From: Phycisphaerae bacterium | GTDB lineage: Bacteria; Planctomycetota; Phycisphaerae; UBA1845; PWPN01 | NCBI GenBank assembly: GCA_018003015.1 | Contig: JAGNEZ010000021.1 | Span: 1-64,000 of the forward strand | Reading direction: 5' to 3' | Length of the DNA stretch: 64,000 nt | In this document: one piece after another, positions 1-7,456 of the stretch | Position numbering within the stretch: the first letter of the stretch is position 1 | Layout of the letters: each line of letters begins with the position of its first letter | Program-made: the position numbers and the translations under genes | Notes under the pieces: model-generated | What the model was told of the DNA's origin: nothing | Database searches by the model: none | The model's input: only the letters and a program-made list of their open reading frames with translations

Positions 1-110
1 GGGCGGGGGGGGGCGGGGGGGGGGGGGGGGGGGGTGGGTGGGGGGGGGGTCGGTTGGGCGGTGGGGGGGGGGGTTCTTGTGGGGGGTCCGGTGGCGTTTC
101 GGGGTGTTGG
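1..110. repeat. G-homopolymer-rich window edge
   Basis: The first ~80 bases are almost uninterrupted G, with scattered single C or T, and G/T-rich sequence follows. No coding frame here is believable: the translated frames are glycine, valine and tryptophan runs. It may be a true G-rich intergenic tract, since other 8-10 base G runs occur in this window, or a sequencing or assembly artefact at a contig end. Confidence 0.7.
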
Positions 111-207
111 GGGGGTATTCGAGCGGCGGGATGGGCGCAAAGAAACAGCCGGGGAGGTGGTGGTGTCCATGTTTTGGACAGCACCATCGTCCCCGGCTGC
201 GAGGTGG

Positions 208-345
208 TCAGTTGAAGGGCCCGATGTTGAACAGGTCACCGATTCCGATGATGTGGACAGCCACATCGTGGATCGTCTTGAGGTTGCAGCCGAACTGGCA
301 CATCGAGACAAACGCTGCCACCGCCACCAACAATGCCTTCTTCAT
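208..345 (-). CDS. 45-residue predicted lipoprotein
   Basis: The protein is 45 residues. It starts with MKK and a hydrophobic stretch (ALLVAVAAFVSM) ending at QFGC, a plausible lipobox, so the mature lipopeptide would be only ~25 residues and end in GDLFNIGPFN. The ATG has an excellent SD (AAAGGAG, 7 bases upstream). A consensus promoter lies ~90 bases further upstream on the same strand, so this is an independently expressed gene rather than a fragment. No family is recognised. The short hydrophobic C-terminus (VHIIGIGDLFNIG) suggests membrane association. Function is unknown. Confidence 0.7.
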   Translation of the reverse strand: MKKALLVAVAAFVSMCQFGCNLKTIHDVAVHIIGIGDLFNIGPFN

Positions 346-375
346 GTAGGACTCCTTTCGTTCGTACCTTATTGA

Positions 376-412
376 CATGAGCCGCTGATAACCGCCTATC
401 GGCGTGCTCATG
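376..412 (-). repeat. Inverted repeat in the leader of the small lipoprotein gene
   Basis: CATGAGC at 376-382 pairs with GCTCATG at 406-412, and CCG/CGG just inside can extend the stem. It lies between the predicted promoter and the ATG, so the mRNA leader can fold into a hairpin. It could be a stability element or an operator. Confidence 0.5.
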
Positions 413-433
413 ACCACGATCTGATGGGGCCGC

Positions 434-462
434 AAGGTAAGCATCATGGTCATGCTTGTCAA
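434..462 (-). promoter_or_regulatory. Sigma-70-type promoter of the small lipoprotein gene
   Basis: On the minus strand a perfect -35 (TTGACA, 457-462) is separated by 17 bases from TACCTT (434-439). The predicted start near 427 gives a leader of ~80 bases. Confidence 0.6.
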
Positions 463-757
463 TAGGGTGGTGACATCTTTTCGCCGGTCTATCCTGTTTG
501 GCGTTACTCGGCGGGGTGGTTGTGGGGTGCCCGGATGGTGTAGAGGGTTTGGTCGTGTGGTGTGCTGCTGGGCCATGGTGTCGGGTGTGGAGGGTGGTTA
601 AGGGGCGTGTTCGAGCTCGCAGGGCTCTGCTGGTGTTCCCGGCTCTCGGTCTGGCGGCGGGGCGGTCCGGCGTTTGTGGGTTTTAGGGTGGTGTGGTTGG
701 CCTGGGCCGGGGCGATCCGGTGGATGGGTGAGGGTGAGGATCGGCGGTCTGGGGTAT
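463..757. other. Intergenic region, G/T-rich, no gene seen
   Basis: This is non-coding. The + strand is rich in G and T, like most spacers here. Frames open across it encode low-complexity Arg/Trp/Gly/Pro peptides without an SD. No RNA gene or clear terminator is visible. Confidence 0.6.
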
Positions 758-1777
758 TCACTTACCCAGGGGGTAGAGCAGTCTCTGGATCTCGGGTGTC
801 TCCAGGTTGTCTGGTGTTGCGAGGGTGGCCCCGGTATCGACGTTCTGCTGGACGGTCTTGCCTTCGAGGTAGTCGATTGCGGACTTAACGCCGAGGTAGC
901 CCATCTTGTAGGGATCCTGGAGGACGATGCCCATGAGTTTGCGGTCCTTGAGGCCGGCGATGAGTCGGGGCTGGGAGTCGAAGCCGACGAATTGGATCTT
1001 GCCTGCGAGTTGGCGGGCCTCCAAGGCGATGAGCATGCCGGCGGTCGTGGTTTCGTTCGGGCAGAAGACGCCCTGGAACTTGTCCATGTGGGCGGTGATC
1101 ATGTTTTCGGCCGCCCGTTTGGCCCCGGTGACGTCTGAGCCGGCGTACTGGGGCGGGTCGATGATAGCCACGCCGGGGGACTCCTTGCTCATCGTGTTCA
1201 AGAATCCGTCCTCGCGATGTCGCGTACTGGCGGAGCTTTCCGCGTAGCGTAGGACCATGACGGCTCCTTGGTTCTGCATGAGTTCGCCCATTCGCTTGCC
1301 GGCGAGTACGCCGGCCTTGTAGTTATCGGTTCCGACGTAGGCGATGAAATCCTTGCCGACCTGGGCGGCCAGGGGCGAGTCGGCGATGACCACGGGGATC
1401 TTGGCCTGTCCGGCGAGGCGGACGGGGGCGACGAGGGCCTGATCGCTGAGGGGGGCGAGCACGATGGCGTCCACCCTGGTGCTCACGAAGTTCTGCACCA
1501 GGCTGATCTGGGTCTGGGTGTCGTCCTCCTTGGCCGACGACTTGTAATCGATTTCGACGTTTCCGATTTCGGCGGCGGCCTTGCGGGCCCCGGCCTCCAT
1601 GGCCTTCCAGAATTCATGGGTCATGCCCTTGGGGATGACCGCGATGTGGCGGTTGGCGGTGTGGGCGGTGGGCGAGGCCGGGGCGGACTGGGCTCCGGGC
1701 GCGGGCGAGCGCTCCTTGCAGCCGGGCGAGAAGGACAATGCGGTGATGGTCAACGCAGCGGGCAACAAGTGTTTCAT
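758..1777 (-). CDS. Sugar-type periplasmic binding lipoprotein (RbsB-like, Peripla_BP_4)
   Basis: A 339-residue solute-binding protein of the ribose/galactose (type I) class. The signal peptide ends in a lipobox (FSPGC), so it should be membrane-anchored in the periplasm. The mature part shows the family pattern: IAVIPKGMTHEFWKAMEAGA at the start of the first lobe, DAIVLAPLS, YVGTDNYKAG, and VFCPNETTTAGM. The ATG was chosen because GTGGAGTCC just upstream serves as its SD; the in-frame GTG four codons earlier overlaps that SD. It follows the SSS symporter by 65 bases on the same strand, and no ABC ATPase or permease is near. The pairing suggests that it feeds or senses for the symporter, which is inference. 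Confidence 0.85.
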   Translation of the reverse strand: MKHLLPAALTITALSFSPGCKERSPAPGAQSAPASPTAHTANRHIAVIPKGMTHEFWKAMEAGARKAAAEIGNVEIDYKSSAKEDDTQTQISLVQNFVSTRVDAIVLAPLSDQALVAPVRLAGQAKIPVVIADSPLAAQVGKDFIAYVGTDNYKAGVLAGKRMGELMQNQGAVMVLRYAESSASTRHREDGFLNTMSKESPGVAIIDPPQYAGSDVTGAKRAAENMITAHMDKFQGVFCPNETTTAGMLIALEARQLAGKIQFVGFDSQPRLIAGLKDRKLMGIVLQDPYKMGYLGVKSAIDYLEGKTVQQNVDTGATLATPDNLETPEIQRLLYPLGK

Positions 1778-1842
1778 GGTGGACTCCACTCGAACGGTAC
1801 GGCCGCGGGGTTTCTGGTCGCGGGCCGGGCTGGCGGTTGTTC

Positions 1843-3675
1843 CTATCTGAAAATGATGTACAGGGCAACCATGATCACGAACAGGATAGTGGCCAGGACG
1901 CGGTAGTTACCGAGTCCCGGCCAGGCTTCGCCGCGCAGGGCGGCCAGTGGGCTACTCCAGCAGAGGGCGTCCTTTTCTGCGGATGGCGGGTCGGGTCGCC
2001 CGAGTGACGCCACCACCATGACTGCGGAGCAGGCGATGAACAGGTAGAAGGCCGCCATCATGAATGGTACTTTCCAGGTGATGTAGGGGGTGAGCCAGGC
2101 GGCGTGCTTGTTCCAGTCCAGGAAGAAGACCAGGATGCCCATTGCCGATCCGGCCACGAGGGTGATGAACGCGCCGGATGCCGAGGCTCGGCGCCAGAAC
2201 ACGCCCAGGACGAAGACAGCGGTGATGGGTGGGGCGATGTAGGAGATGAGGGTGTTGACTCCCTGGTAGATGCTCTCGTAGTGCTGGAGGGCGGGTGTCC
2301 AGAGGATGGAGATGATCATGGCCACGAGGGTGACTCCCTGGCCGATGCGGACCAGGGTTCGGTCGGGGACGTTGGGGCGGAGCTGTTTGTAGATGTCGTA
2401 GCAGAACAGGGTGGCGATGGAGTTAAGGGCTCCGGAGACGGTGCTCATGAGGGCGGCCAGCAGGGCGGCGGCGACCACGCCTTTGAGGCCGACGGGGAGC
2501 AGTTCCATGATCATGTGGGCGTAGACATCGTCGGATCGAACGCGGGCCAGTTTCTTGTGGACCAGTTGGTTGGTGGTCTGGACCACGGTGGTGTTCTGGA
2601 GCCCGGTTTCCTTGGCGATTTCATCGACGCGGGCGCGTGATTCACTCCCCGTTCCCCGGGCCAGGAGAGCGTCGTAGACCTTCTGCTCGACCTCGGGGAG
2701 GTCGTTGGCCGCTCCCGGTTTTGGCTCGGTTGCCTTGATGGCCAGCGGTGACATTTTGCCCTGGTTGACGAGGGCGAGGGCGATTGTGCCGGGCATCACG
2801 AAGATGAAGACGGGGAGGATTTTGATAAAGCCGGTGAACAGTGGTCCGACGCGGGCGTGGTTTTCGCTCTTGGCTCCGAGCACGCGCTGGACGATGGTCT
2901 GGTCGGCGCACCAGTACCACAGGCCGATGACCGGGTAGCCCAGGAATACCGAGTACCAGGGCAGGTTGGCGGGATCGTCTGCGGATCGCAGCATGGTCAG
3001 CTTGACCGGCTCGACGTGGGCGGCCATGCCCGACCACCCGCCGACCTCGTGCAGGCCGAACAGGGTGATGCAGATGGCCCCGGCGAGGAGGATGATCGTC
3101 TGGATGGACTCGGTCAGCACGACGGCCAGCAAGCCGCCGACGATGGTGTAGAGGCCGGTCAGCACGGACACGCCGATGATGCTGGTGTACAGATCGATGC
3201 CGAACATGCCTCGGAGGACGACGGCCCCGGTGTAGAGCGAGAAACCGATGTGTATGAAGATCGCGGAGACGATCGAGAGGACGGCCAGCCAGTTGCGGCT
3301 TGCCCGGCTGTAGCGTTTTTCCAGGAAGTCGGGCAGGGTGGTGACCTTGGAGCGGATGTAGAACGGGACGAAGAACAGTGAGAGGGCGATGAGGGTGAAG
3401 GGAGCCATCCACTCGAAGTTACCGCAGGCCAGGCCGTTCATGTAGCCTTCCTGGGCCTGGCTGACGAGGTGGATGGTCGAGATGTTGGTTGAGAACAGGG
3501 CCAAGCCGATCATCGGCCAAGTCAGGGTTCCCCCCGCCAGGAAGTAGTCCTTTCCGCCCTGAGAGGACTTTCGCTGCCGGTGACCCGCCAGGCAGCCGAT
3601 GGTGATGACGATCACGAAATAGGCGATGATGATTGTGAGGTCGAGTCCTTCGATTCGAAGCTGCATTGCGAGCAT
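1843..3675 (-). CDS. SSS-family sodium/solute symporter (SGLT-like) with an inserted domain
   Basis: A 610-residue integral membrane protein of the sodium:solute symporter family, closest in pattern to sugar (SGLT/vSGLT) members. Recognisable segments are LFSTNISTIHLVSQAQEGY (TM1 unwound region), TGLYTIVGGLLAVVLTE, YWCADQTIVQR, and LPVGLKGVVAAALLAALMS. Residues ~313-383 (nt 2527-2739) form a polar insertion between two membrane segments with a helix-turn-helix-like pattern (VDEIAKETG, then TTVVQTTNQLVHKKLARV). Ordinary SGLT proteins have only a short loop there. AAGGA lies 7 bases before the ATG. The binding lipoprotein gene follows. The likely job is Na+-driven sugar uptake. Confidence 0.88.
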   Translation of the reverse strand: MLAMQLRIEGLDLTIIIAYFVIVITIGCLAGHRQRKSSQGGKDYFLAGGTLTWPMIGLALFSTNISTIHLVSQAQEGYMNGLACGNFEWMAPFTLIALSLFFVPFYIRSKVTTLPDFLEKRYSRASRNWLAVLSIVSAIFIHIGFSLYTGAVVLRGMFGIDLYTSIIGVSVLTGLYTIVGGLLAVVLTESIQTIILLAGAICITLFGLHEVGGWSGMAAHVEPVKLTMLRSADDPANLPWYSVFLGYPVIGLWYWCADQTIVQRVLGAKSENHARVGPLFTGFIKILPVFIFVMPGTIALALVNQGKMSPLAIKATEPKPGAANDLPEVEQKVYDALLARGTGSESRARVDEIAKETGLQNTTVVQTTNQLVHKKLARVRSDDVYAHMIMELLPVGLKGVVAAALLAALMSTVSGALNSIATLFCYDIYKQLRPNVPDRTLVRIGQGVTLVAMIISILWTPALQHYESIYQGVNTLISYIAPPITAVFVLGVFWRRASASGAFITLVAGSAMGILVFFLDWNKHAAWLTPYITWKVPFMMAAFYLFIACSAVMVVASLGRPDPPSAEKDALCWSSPLAALRGEAWPGLGNYRVLATILFVIMVALYIIFR

Positions 3676-3696
3676 GGGTTATCCTTGGGTAAGGGC

Positions 3697-3728
3697 CAGT
3701 GATCAGTGGTCAGCGATCGGCGATCAGC
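3697..3728. repeat. Degenerate heptamer tandem repeat (AGYGRTC)
   Basis: Four consecutive 7-base units (AGTGATC, AGTGGTC, AGCGATC, GGCGATC) plus a partial fifth lie between the symporter and proC. It resembles the short tandemly repeated heptanucleotides found in other bacterial genomes. No function can be assigned. Confidence 0.6.
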
Positions 3729-3866
3729 AAGTGTTGCGTGGTCATGAGGCCGCACGATCCGCTAGTTTGTGTGAAACACTTCCTCGATTTCATGCCACCA
3801 TTCGCCCGGTTTGCGTATTGGCACCGGTGTCTGGAGCGGGTCAGTCTGTTTTTGTATTTTCCATTC

Positions 3867-4691
3867 TCAGCCTTCTCTTCCCAGTTCCTGTCCTCGTTGA
3901 CAGGCTGCGCGCACGGCGTCGTGGATGGCTTCGGGTACGCCTGCTCTCTCCAAGTGTTCCAGGGCAGCGAAGGTCGTACCGCCCTTGCTGGTCACCTTGC
4001 GGCGGAGCTCGGCGGGCGGTTCGCCGGTCTCGATCATCATTCGGGCCGCGCCGAGGCAGGCGTATTCGGCGAGTCTGAGGGCGTCGGTCTGGTTCAATCC
4101 GCAGGATACGCCGCCGGCGGCCATGGCCTCGACAAACGCGTAGAAATAGGCTGGCCCGGAGCCGGAGACGGCCGTCAGCGCATCCATGAGTGACTCATCC
4201 GAGAGTACCACGGTTGCGCCGCCGGCATCGAAGATGGCCCGGGTTTCGGCGAGATCCTGCTCGGTGGCCTGCTCACCGGGGCACAGTCCGGCGATGCCGG
4301 CTCCGACCTTGATGGCCAAGTTGGGCATGACCCGCACGATCCTGGGTATGGTTCCGGGAAATGCCGCTGCGATCCGGCGGGTACTGATACCGGCCATAAT
4401 GCTGATCAGGAGTTGCTCGCCGCGGACCAGGTCGCGGATCGCCTCGGCGGCCTCGTTGAAGCCCTGGGGTTTGACTGCCAGGACGATGCGCCGGCACTCG
4501 GCCGTCACCCGGCGGTTGTCTCCGGTGGCGGGGACGCCGAACTGCCGCTGGAAGAACTCGCGGCGTGCGGGCAGGGGGTCGGCCACGATCAGTTGCTCGG
4601 GAGGATAGAGCTTCGTGCCGACGACGGCGGCGACGATACCTTCGGCCATGTTTCCCGCGCCGAGGAAACCTAACTCGAACTGGTGGGCCAT
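3867..4691 (-). CDS. proC: Pyrroline-5-carboxylate reductase
   Basis: A 274-residue cytosolic enzyme that makes L-proline by NAD(P)H-dependent reduction of 1-pyrroline-5-carboxylate, the last step of proline synthesis. The N-terminus has the Rossmann motif GFLGAGNMAEG. The C-terminal dimer domain has TAVSGSGPAYFY and KVTSKGGTT, the P5C reductase signature. Length is normal for ProC. The start (MAHQF) has AGAGGT 8 bases upstream; an in-frame ATG 26 codons earlier adds only a non-conserved Arg/Pro/Ser-rich tail and is rejected. It stands alone, with 191 bases separating it from the symporter. Confidence 0.95.
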   Translation of the reverse strand: MAHQFELGFLGAGNMAEGIVAAVVGTKLYPPEQLIVADPLPARREFFQRQFGVPATGDNRRVTAECRRIVLAVKPQGFNEAAEAIRDLVRGEQLLISIMAGISTRRIAAAFPGTIPRIVRVMPNLAIKVGAGIAGLCPGEQATEQDLAETRAIFDAGGATVVLSDESLMDALTAVSGSGPAYFYAFVEAMAAGGVSCGLNQTDALRLAEYACLGAARMMIETGEPPAELRRKVTSKGGTTFAALEHLERAGVPEAIHDAVRAACQRGQELGREG

Positions 4692-5079
4692 GGGTCGCAC
4701 CTCTCGAACGGGCTCGGGAGATCGTGTTTCGGGCGTCGACATTCTAATCGCCGAGGGGGGACTCCTCAATCGGCTTGTGGCACCCGGGCGGTCTCACTCT
4801 GTCGGACGGCGGGCTCGGGCGTTTCCTCCTCGTCCACCGCGGGTTTGGGTGGGGTCCGAGGGGTGTCCGGTTGCGTGGGTGGGTTTCGCGGTCGGTTGAC
4901 GTGCTTGTCTGTCGGCCGGTGCGGCGGGGAGAGGAGTGGTGGTGTTGCGACGGTGGTTGAGCATCAGTACGCTAGCCGCGCGGCTCGGATCTGCGGCAGG
5001 TGTTGTCGCGTGTTTTTCAGCTGGCTGTCCGGACTGGTTGCCGGGCGGCGTGGCCCCGTAGTCGAGGGGAGGCTGGTGC
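4692..5079. other. Divergent intergenic region, no gene seen
   Basis: The spacer between proC (minus) and the ROK gene (plus) must hold both promoters, but no good -10/-35 pair stands out. It is G/T-rich on the + strand, and open frames encode Arg/Gly/Pro-rich nonsense. Confidence 0.5.
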
Positions 5080-6063
5080 ATGGGGCGGCTATTCGTGGGT
5101 GTCGAGATCGGAGGTACGAAGACCCAGGTTGCGCTGGGCAACGACCAGGGTGAGATTCTCCATCTGGTGCAAGAGGAGGTTGTCCTTGCGGAAGGCGCGG
5201 CGGGCATTCTGCGGTGGGTCGGCGGGCAGATCGATGGCCTGATCGAACGAGCGCAGGGTTTTGGTGGGCGGGTGGCGGGGATATGCGTCGGTTTTGGCGG
5301 GTTCATTGAGTCTTCGACCGGGCGCATTCTGACCAGCGTGCAGGTTCAGGGCTGGAAGGACATGATGCTCAAGCAGTGGTTTGAGGATCGGTCTGGATTG
5401 CCCACCATTATCCTCAACGACACGGTAGCCGGCGGGTACGGCGAGTATCATCTGGGCAGCGGCCGTGGGGTGCGGCAGTTCTTTTACACTAATATTGGCA
5501 GCGGGATTGGGGGGGTGTTCGTGTTCAACGGGCAGTGTTTTGACGGGCAGGGTTACGGCGGGGCCTACTTTGGGCACACTTACCTTCCGGACTGGACGGC
5601 CGGCGTTCCGGGCGTTCCGCGGAAGGTTGAGGATTTGTGCAGCGGCTGGGCGATCGAGCGGCGGCTGCGCAGCCCCGGCTATGTGCCCGGGGAATCGGCA
5701 CTGATGGTGTCTTGCGGCGAGGACGTCAGCCGGATCACCTGCCAGGCGCTCGGGGCTGCGGCGACGGCCGGTGACGCTTTTGCCCTGGCGGAGATCGATC
5801 GCATCGCTCACTCGTTCTCGATCGGCCTGGCCAACGTACTGACGCTCATCAGTGCCGAGCGGGTCAGTATCGGCGGTGGTGTGGGCAAGCTGGGCGAGAT
5901 TCTGCTCGGGCCCATCCGCCGCTACACGGACGAATACGTGCTCATCACGAACAAGGGCCGCTACGACATCGTATCCTGCGTGTTCGGTGATGCGGCCGTG
6001 CTGGTTGGTGCGGTCCTATATGCGGCGTACCAGCTGGCGTCGGGCAGTTCGTCGCGGTCTTGA
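5080..6063 (+). CDS. ROK-family protein (sugar kinase-like)
   Basis: A 327-residue ROK (repressor/ORF/kinase) protein without an N-terminal DNA-binding domain, so it resembles the sugar kinases. It shows the phosphate-1 motif (VEIGGTKTQVALG), the region of the catalytic Asp (IILNDTVAGGYGE, Asp114), phosphate-2 (NIGSGIGGVFVFNG) and an adenosine segment (RVSIGGGVG). The usual GE-x-GH motif reads GAYFGH, with Tyr163 in place of the sugar-binding Glu, and the CxCGxxGC zinc motif is missing. Substrate or activity may therefore differ from glucokinase. The SD is GGGGAGG, 8 bases before the ATG. A neighbouring sugar transporter and glycosidases suggest a carbohydrate role. Confidence 0.8.
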   Translation: MGRLFVGVEIGGTKTQVALGNDQGEILHLVQEEVVLAEGAAGILRWVGGQIDGLIERAQGFGGRVAGICVGFGGFIESSTGRILTSVQVQGWKDMMLKQWFEDRSGLPTIILNDTVAGGYGEYHLGSGRGVRQFFYTNIGSGIGGVFVFNGQCFDGQGYGGAYFGHTYLPDWTAGVPGVPRKVEDLCSGWAIERRLRSPGYVPGESALMVSCGEDVSRITCQALGAAATAGDAFALAEIDRIAHSFSIGLANVLTLISAERVSIGGGVGKLGEILLGPIRRYTDEYVLITNKGRYDIVSCVFGDAAVLVGAVLYAAYQLASGSSSRS

Positions 6064-6109
6064 GAGCCGGACGAGTTGCGTGCTGGTCGGTCGTACCGTT
6101 GTTGTGGGG

Positions 6110-7456
6110 TCAGCGTTCATGGGCTGCGGGGGGCGACTCGCGTCTGCCCGTCTCGTTCCACACCTTGAGCCAGTCCTCGTACAACGGGCGCATCATCGGC
6201 ACCGGCCAGTTGAGTTCGGCGGCCGGACCCCAGTAGAAGCTGATCCAGCCGGACGCTCGCGGCCTGGTTGCGGTCAGCATTGTGTCGAGGGTCTGCTGGA
6301 ATGTGATTCCCTGGGGTACCACCATAGGGTAGAACTCCTCGATCACTACCGGTTTGCGGTCGGGCACCTCGGCGATGCGCCGCCGCCATCGATCGCGGTT
6401 GAGGGCCAAGAAGTCCTGGCCGGCGGGTACGCGCTCGGGGTACAAATGGAAGGAGTGGAAGTCGACCGTGCGGGCGAAGGCTGGCGGGTTGAGTGCCCCG
6501 ACGGTAATGAGATGTCCGGGGTCCTCGGCCCGGATCGCGTTCGCGAGCCGGTCCGCCCAGGTTGCCATCAGCTCCGCGTGCAGGCCGAAGTACTCGCCGT
6601 AGCGTGGGTCCTTCGGATCCTGTTTGGGGATAGCGATGGCCGTCCATGATTCTCCCGGCCGGGGGTAATCCGGCCAATGGCGGCGGAGGGCGGCCTGGTT
6701 GGCGAACCGTTTGTGGATGTACTGTGTCCACTGCATGCCCATCTGCCGGCAGAGGTAGTGCACATAGCAGAACTTCTGTCCGCCGGACATGTCGAAGCAG
6801 CCGATGACCCACAACTGGGTGTCGTTCCAGGGGACAGCCGGCTCGTTCTGCAGGTCGTAGGCGAAGATGGTCGGCTCGCCGCGGCACTGCCGAGCGACGG
6901 TTCGCCAGAAGGTGATCTGGGTGATCTTCATGGTGGCGTCGTCGGCCTTCTGGAGCCAGGCGGGCGCCGTGTCTGGGCGCAGATTGGCCAGCCCGACGAG
7001 GATCAGCCGCATGCCGCCGCGCCGGGTGGCGTCGAGCAGCAGACTCAGTTTTCGCAGACCCTCGGGGCTGGGCTGTTCGGGGCCGTCCAGGATGTCCGCG
7101 GTGGCCACGAACACGCGGGCCACGTTGCCGCCCATTGCCCGCATGGTTGCCAGATCACGGGCGACCTTTTGCGGCTGTTCGCGGAGGACGTCCTCGAGCA
7201 AGAGATCACGCCCGTTGACGACGGTCCGGTCGTAGTTGTATCCCCAGGGGACGAACGGTCGGCTCGCTGATTGCCGGTTGTCCTGGCCCGCGTGAGCCAG
7301 CAGGAATCGGCCTTCCTTGATGATCACGTCATCTTGGTCGGGGTGGTCATGGCCGGCCTGGAGGGTGGTGGTGGAGCAGCCACAGAGGGCCCAGAGACCG
7401 ATGATCAGCCATGGCGTGCCTGTGGGCGTCGAGGGGGGGGAGTGGGGCGGGGTCAT
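6110..7456 (-). CDS. GH5-like glycoside hydrolase lipoprotein
   Basis: A 448-residue predicted lipoprotein (hydrophobic segment ending WALCGC, Cys27) with a TIM-barrel pattern of clan GH-A. It has GWNYDR-like WGYNYDRT at the first strand, FAYDLQNEP with candidate acid/base Glu205, and KPVVIEEFYP with candidate nucleophile Glu373 or Glu374. The family is most like GH5; substrate (mannan, glucan or another) cannot be told. The ATG overlaps the stop of the upstream gene (ATGA), so the two are translationally coupled. Codons 6-8 form a run of eight C, a possible slippage site just after the start. Confidence 0.75.
   Translation of the reverse strand: MTPPHSPPSTPTGTPWLIIGLWALCGCSTTTLQAGHDHPDQDDVIIKEGRFLLAHAGQDNRQSASRPFVPWGYNYDRTVVNGRDLLLEDVLREQPQKVARDLATMRAMGGNVARVFVATADILDGPEQPSPEGLRKLSLLLDATRRGGMRLILVGLANLRPDTAPAWLQKADDATMKITQITFWRTVARQCRGEPTIFAYDLQNEPAVPWNDTQLWVIGCFDMSGGQKFCYVHYLCRQMGMQWTQYIHKRFANQAALRRHWPDYPRPGESWTAIAIPKQDPKDPRYGEYFGLHAELMATWADRLANAIRAEDPGHLITVGALNPPAFARTVDFHSFHLYPERVPAGQDFLALNRDRWRRRIAEVPDRKPVVIEEFYPMVVPQGITFQQTLDTMLTATRPRASGWISFYWGPAAELNWPVPMMRPLYEDWLKVWNETGRRESPPAAHER

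Noticed and set aside
2529-2739. DNA-binding regulator fused into the symporter
   Set aside because: Known SGLT topology puts the insertion outside the cytoplasm, so DNA binding is unlikely; kept only as a possible docking domain.
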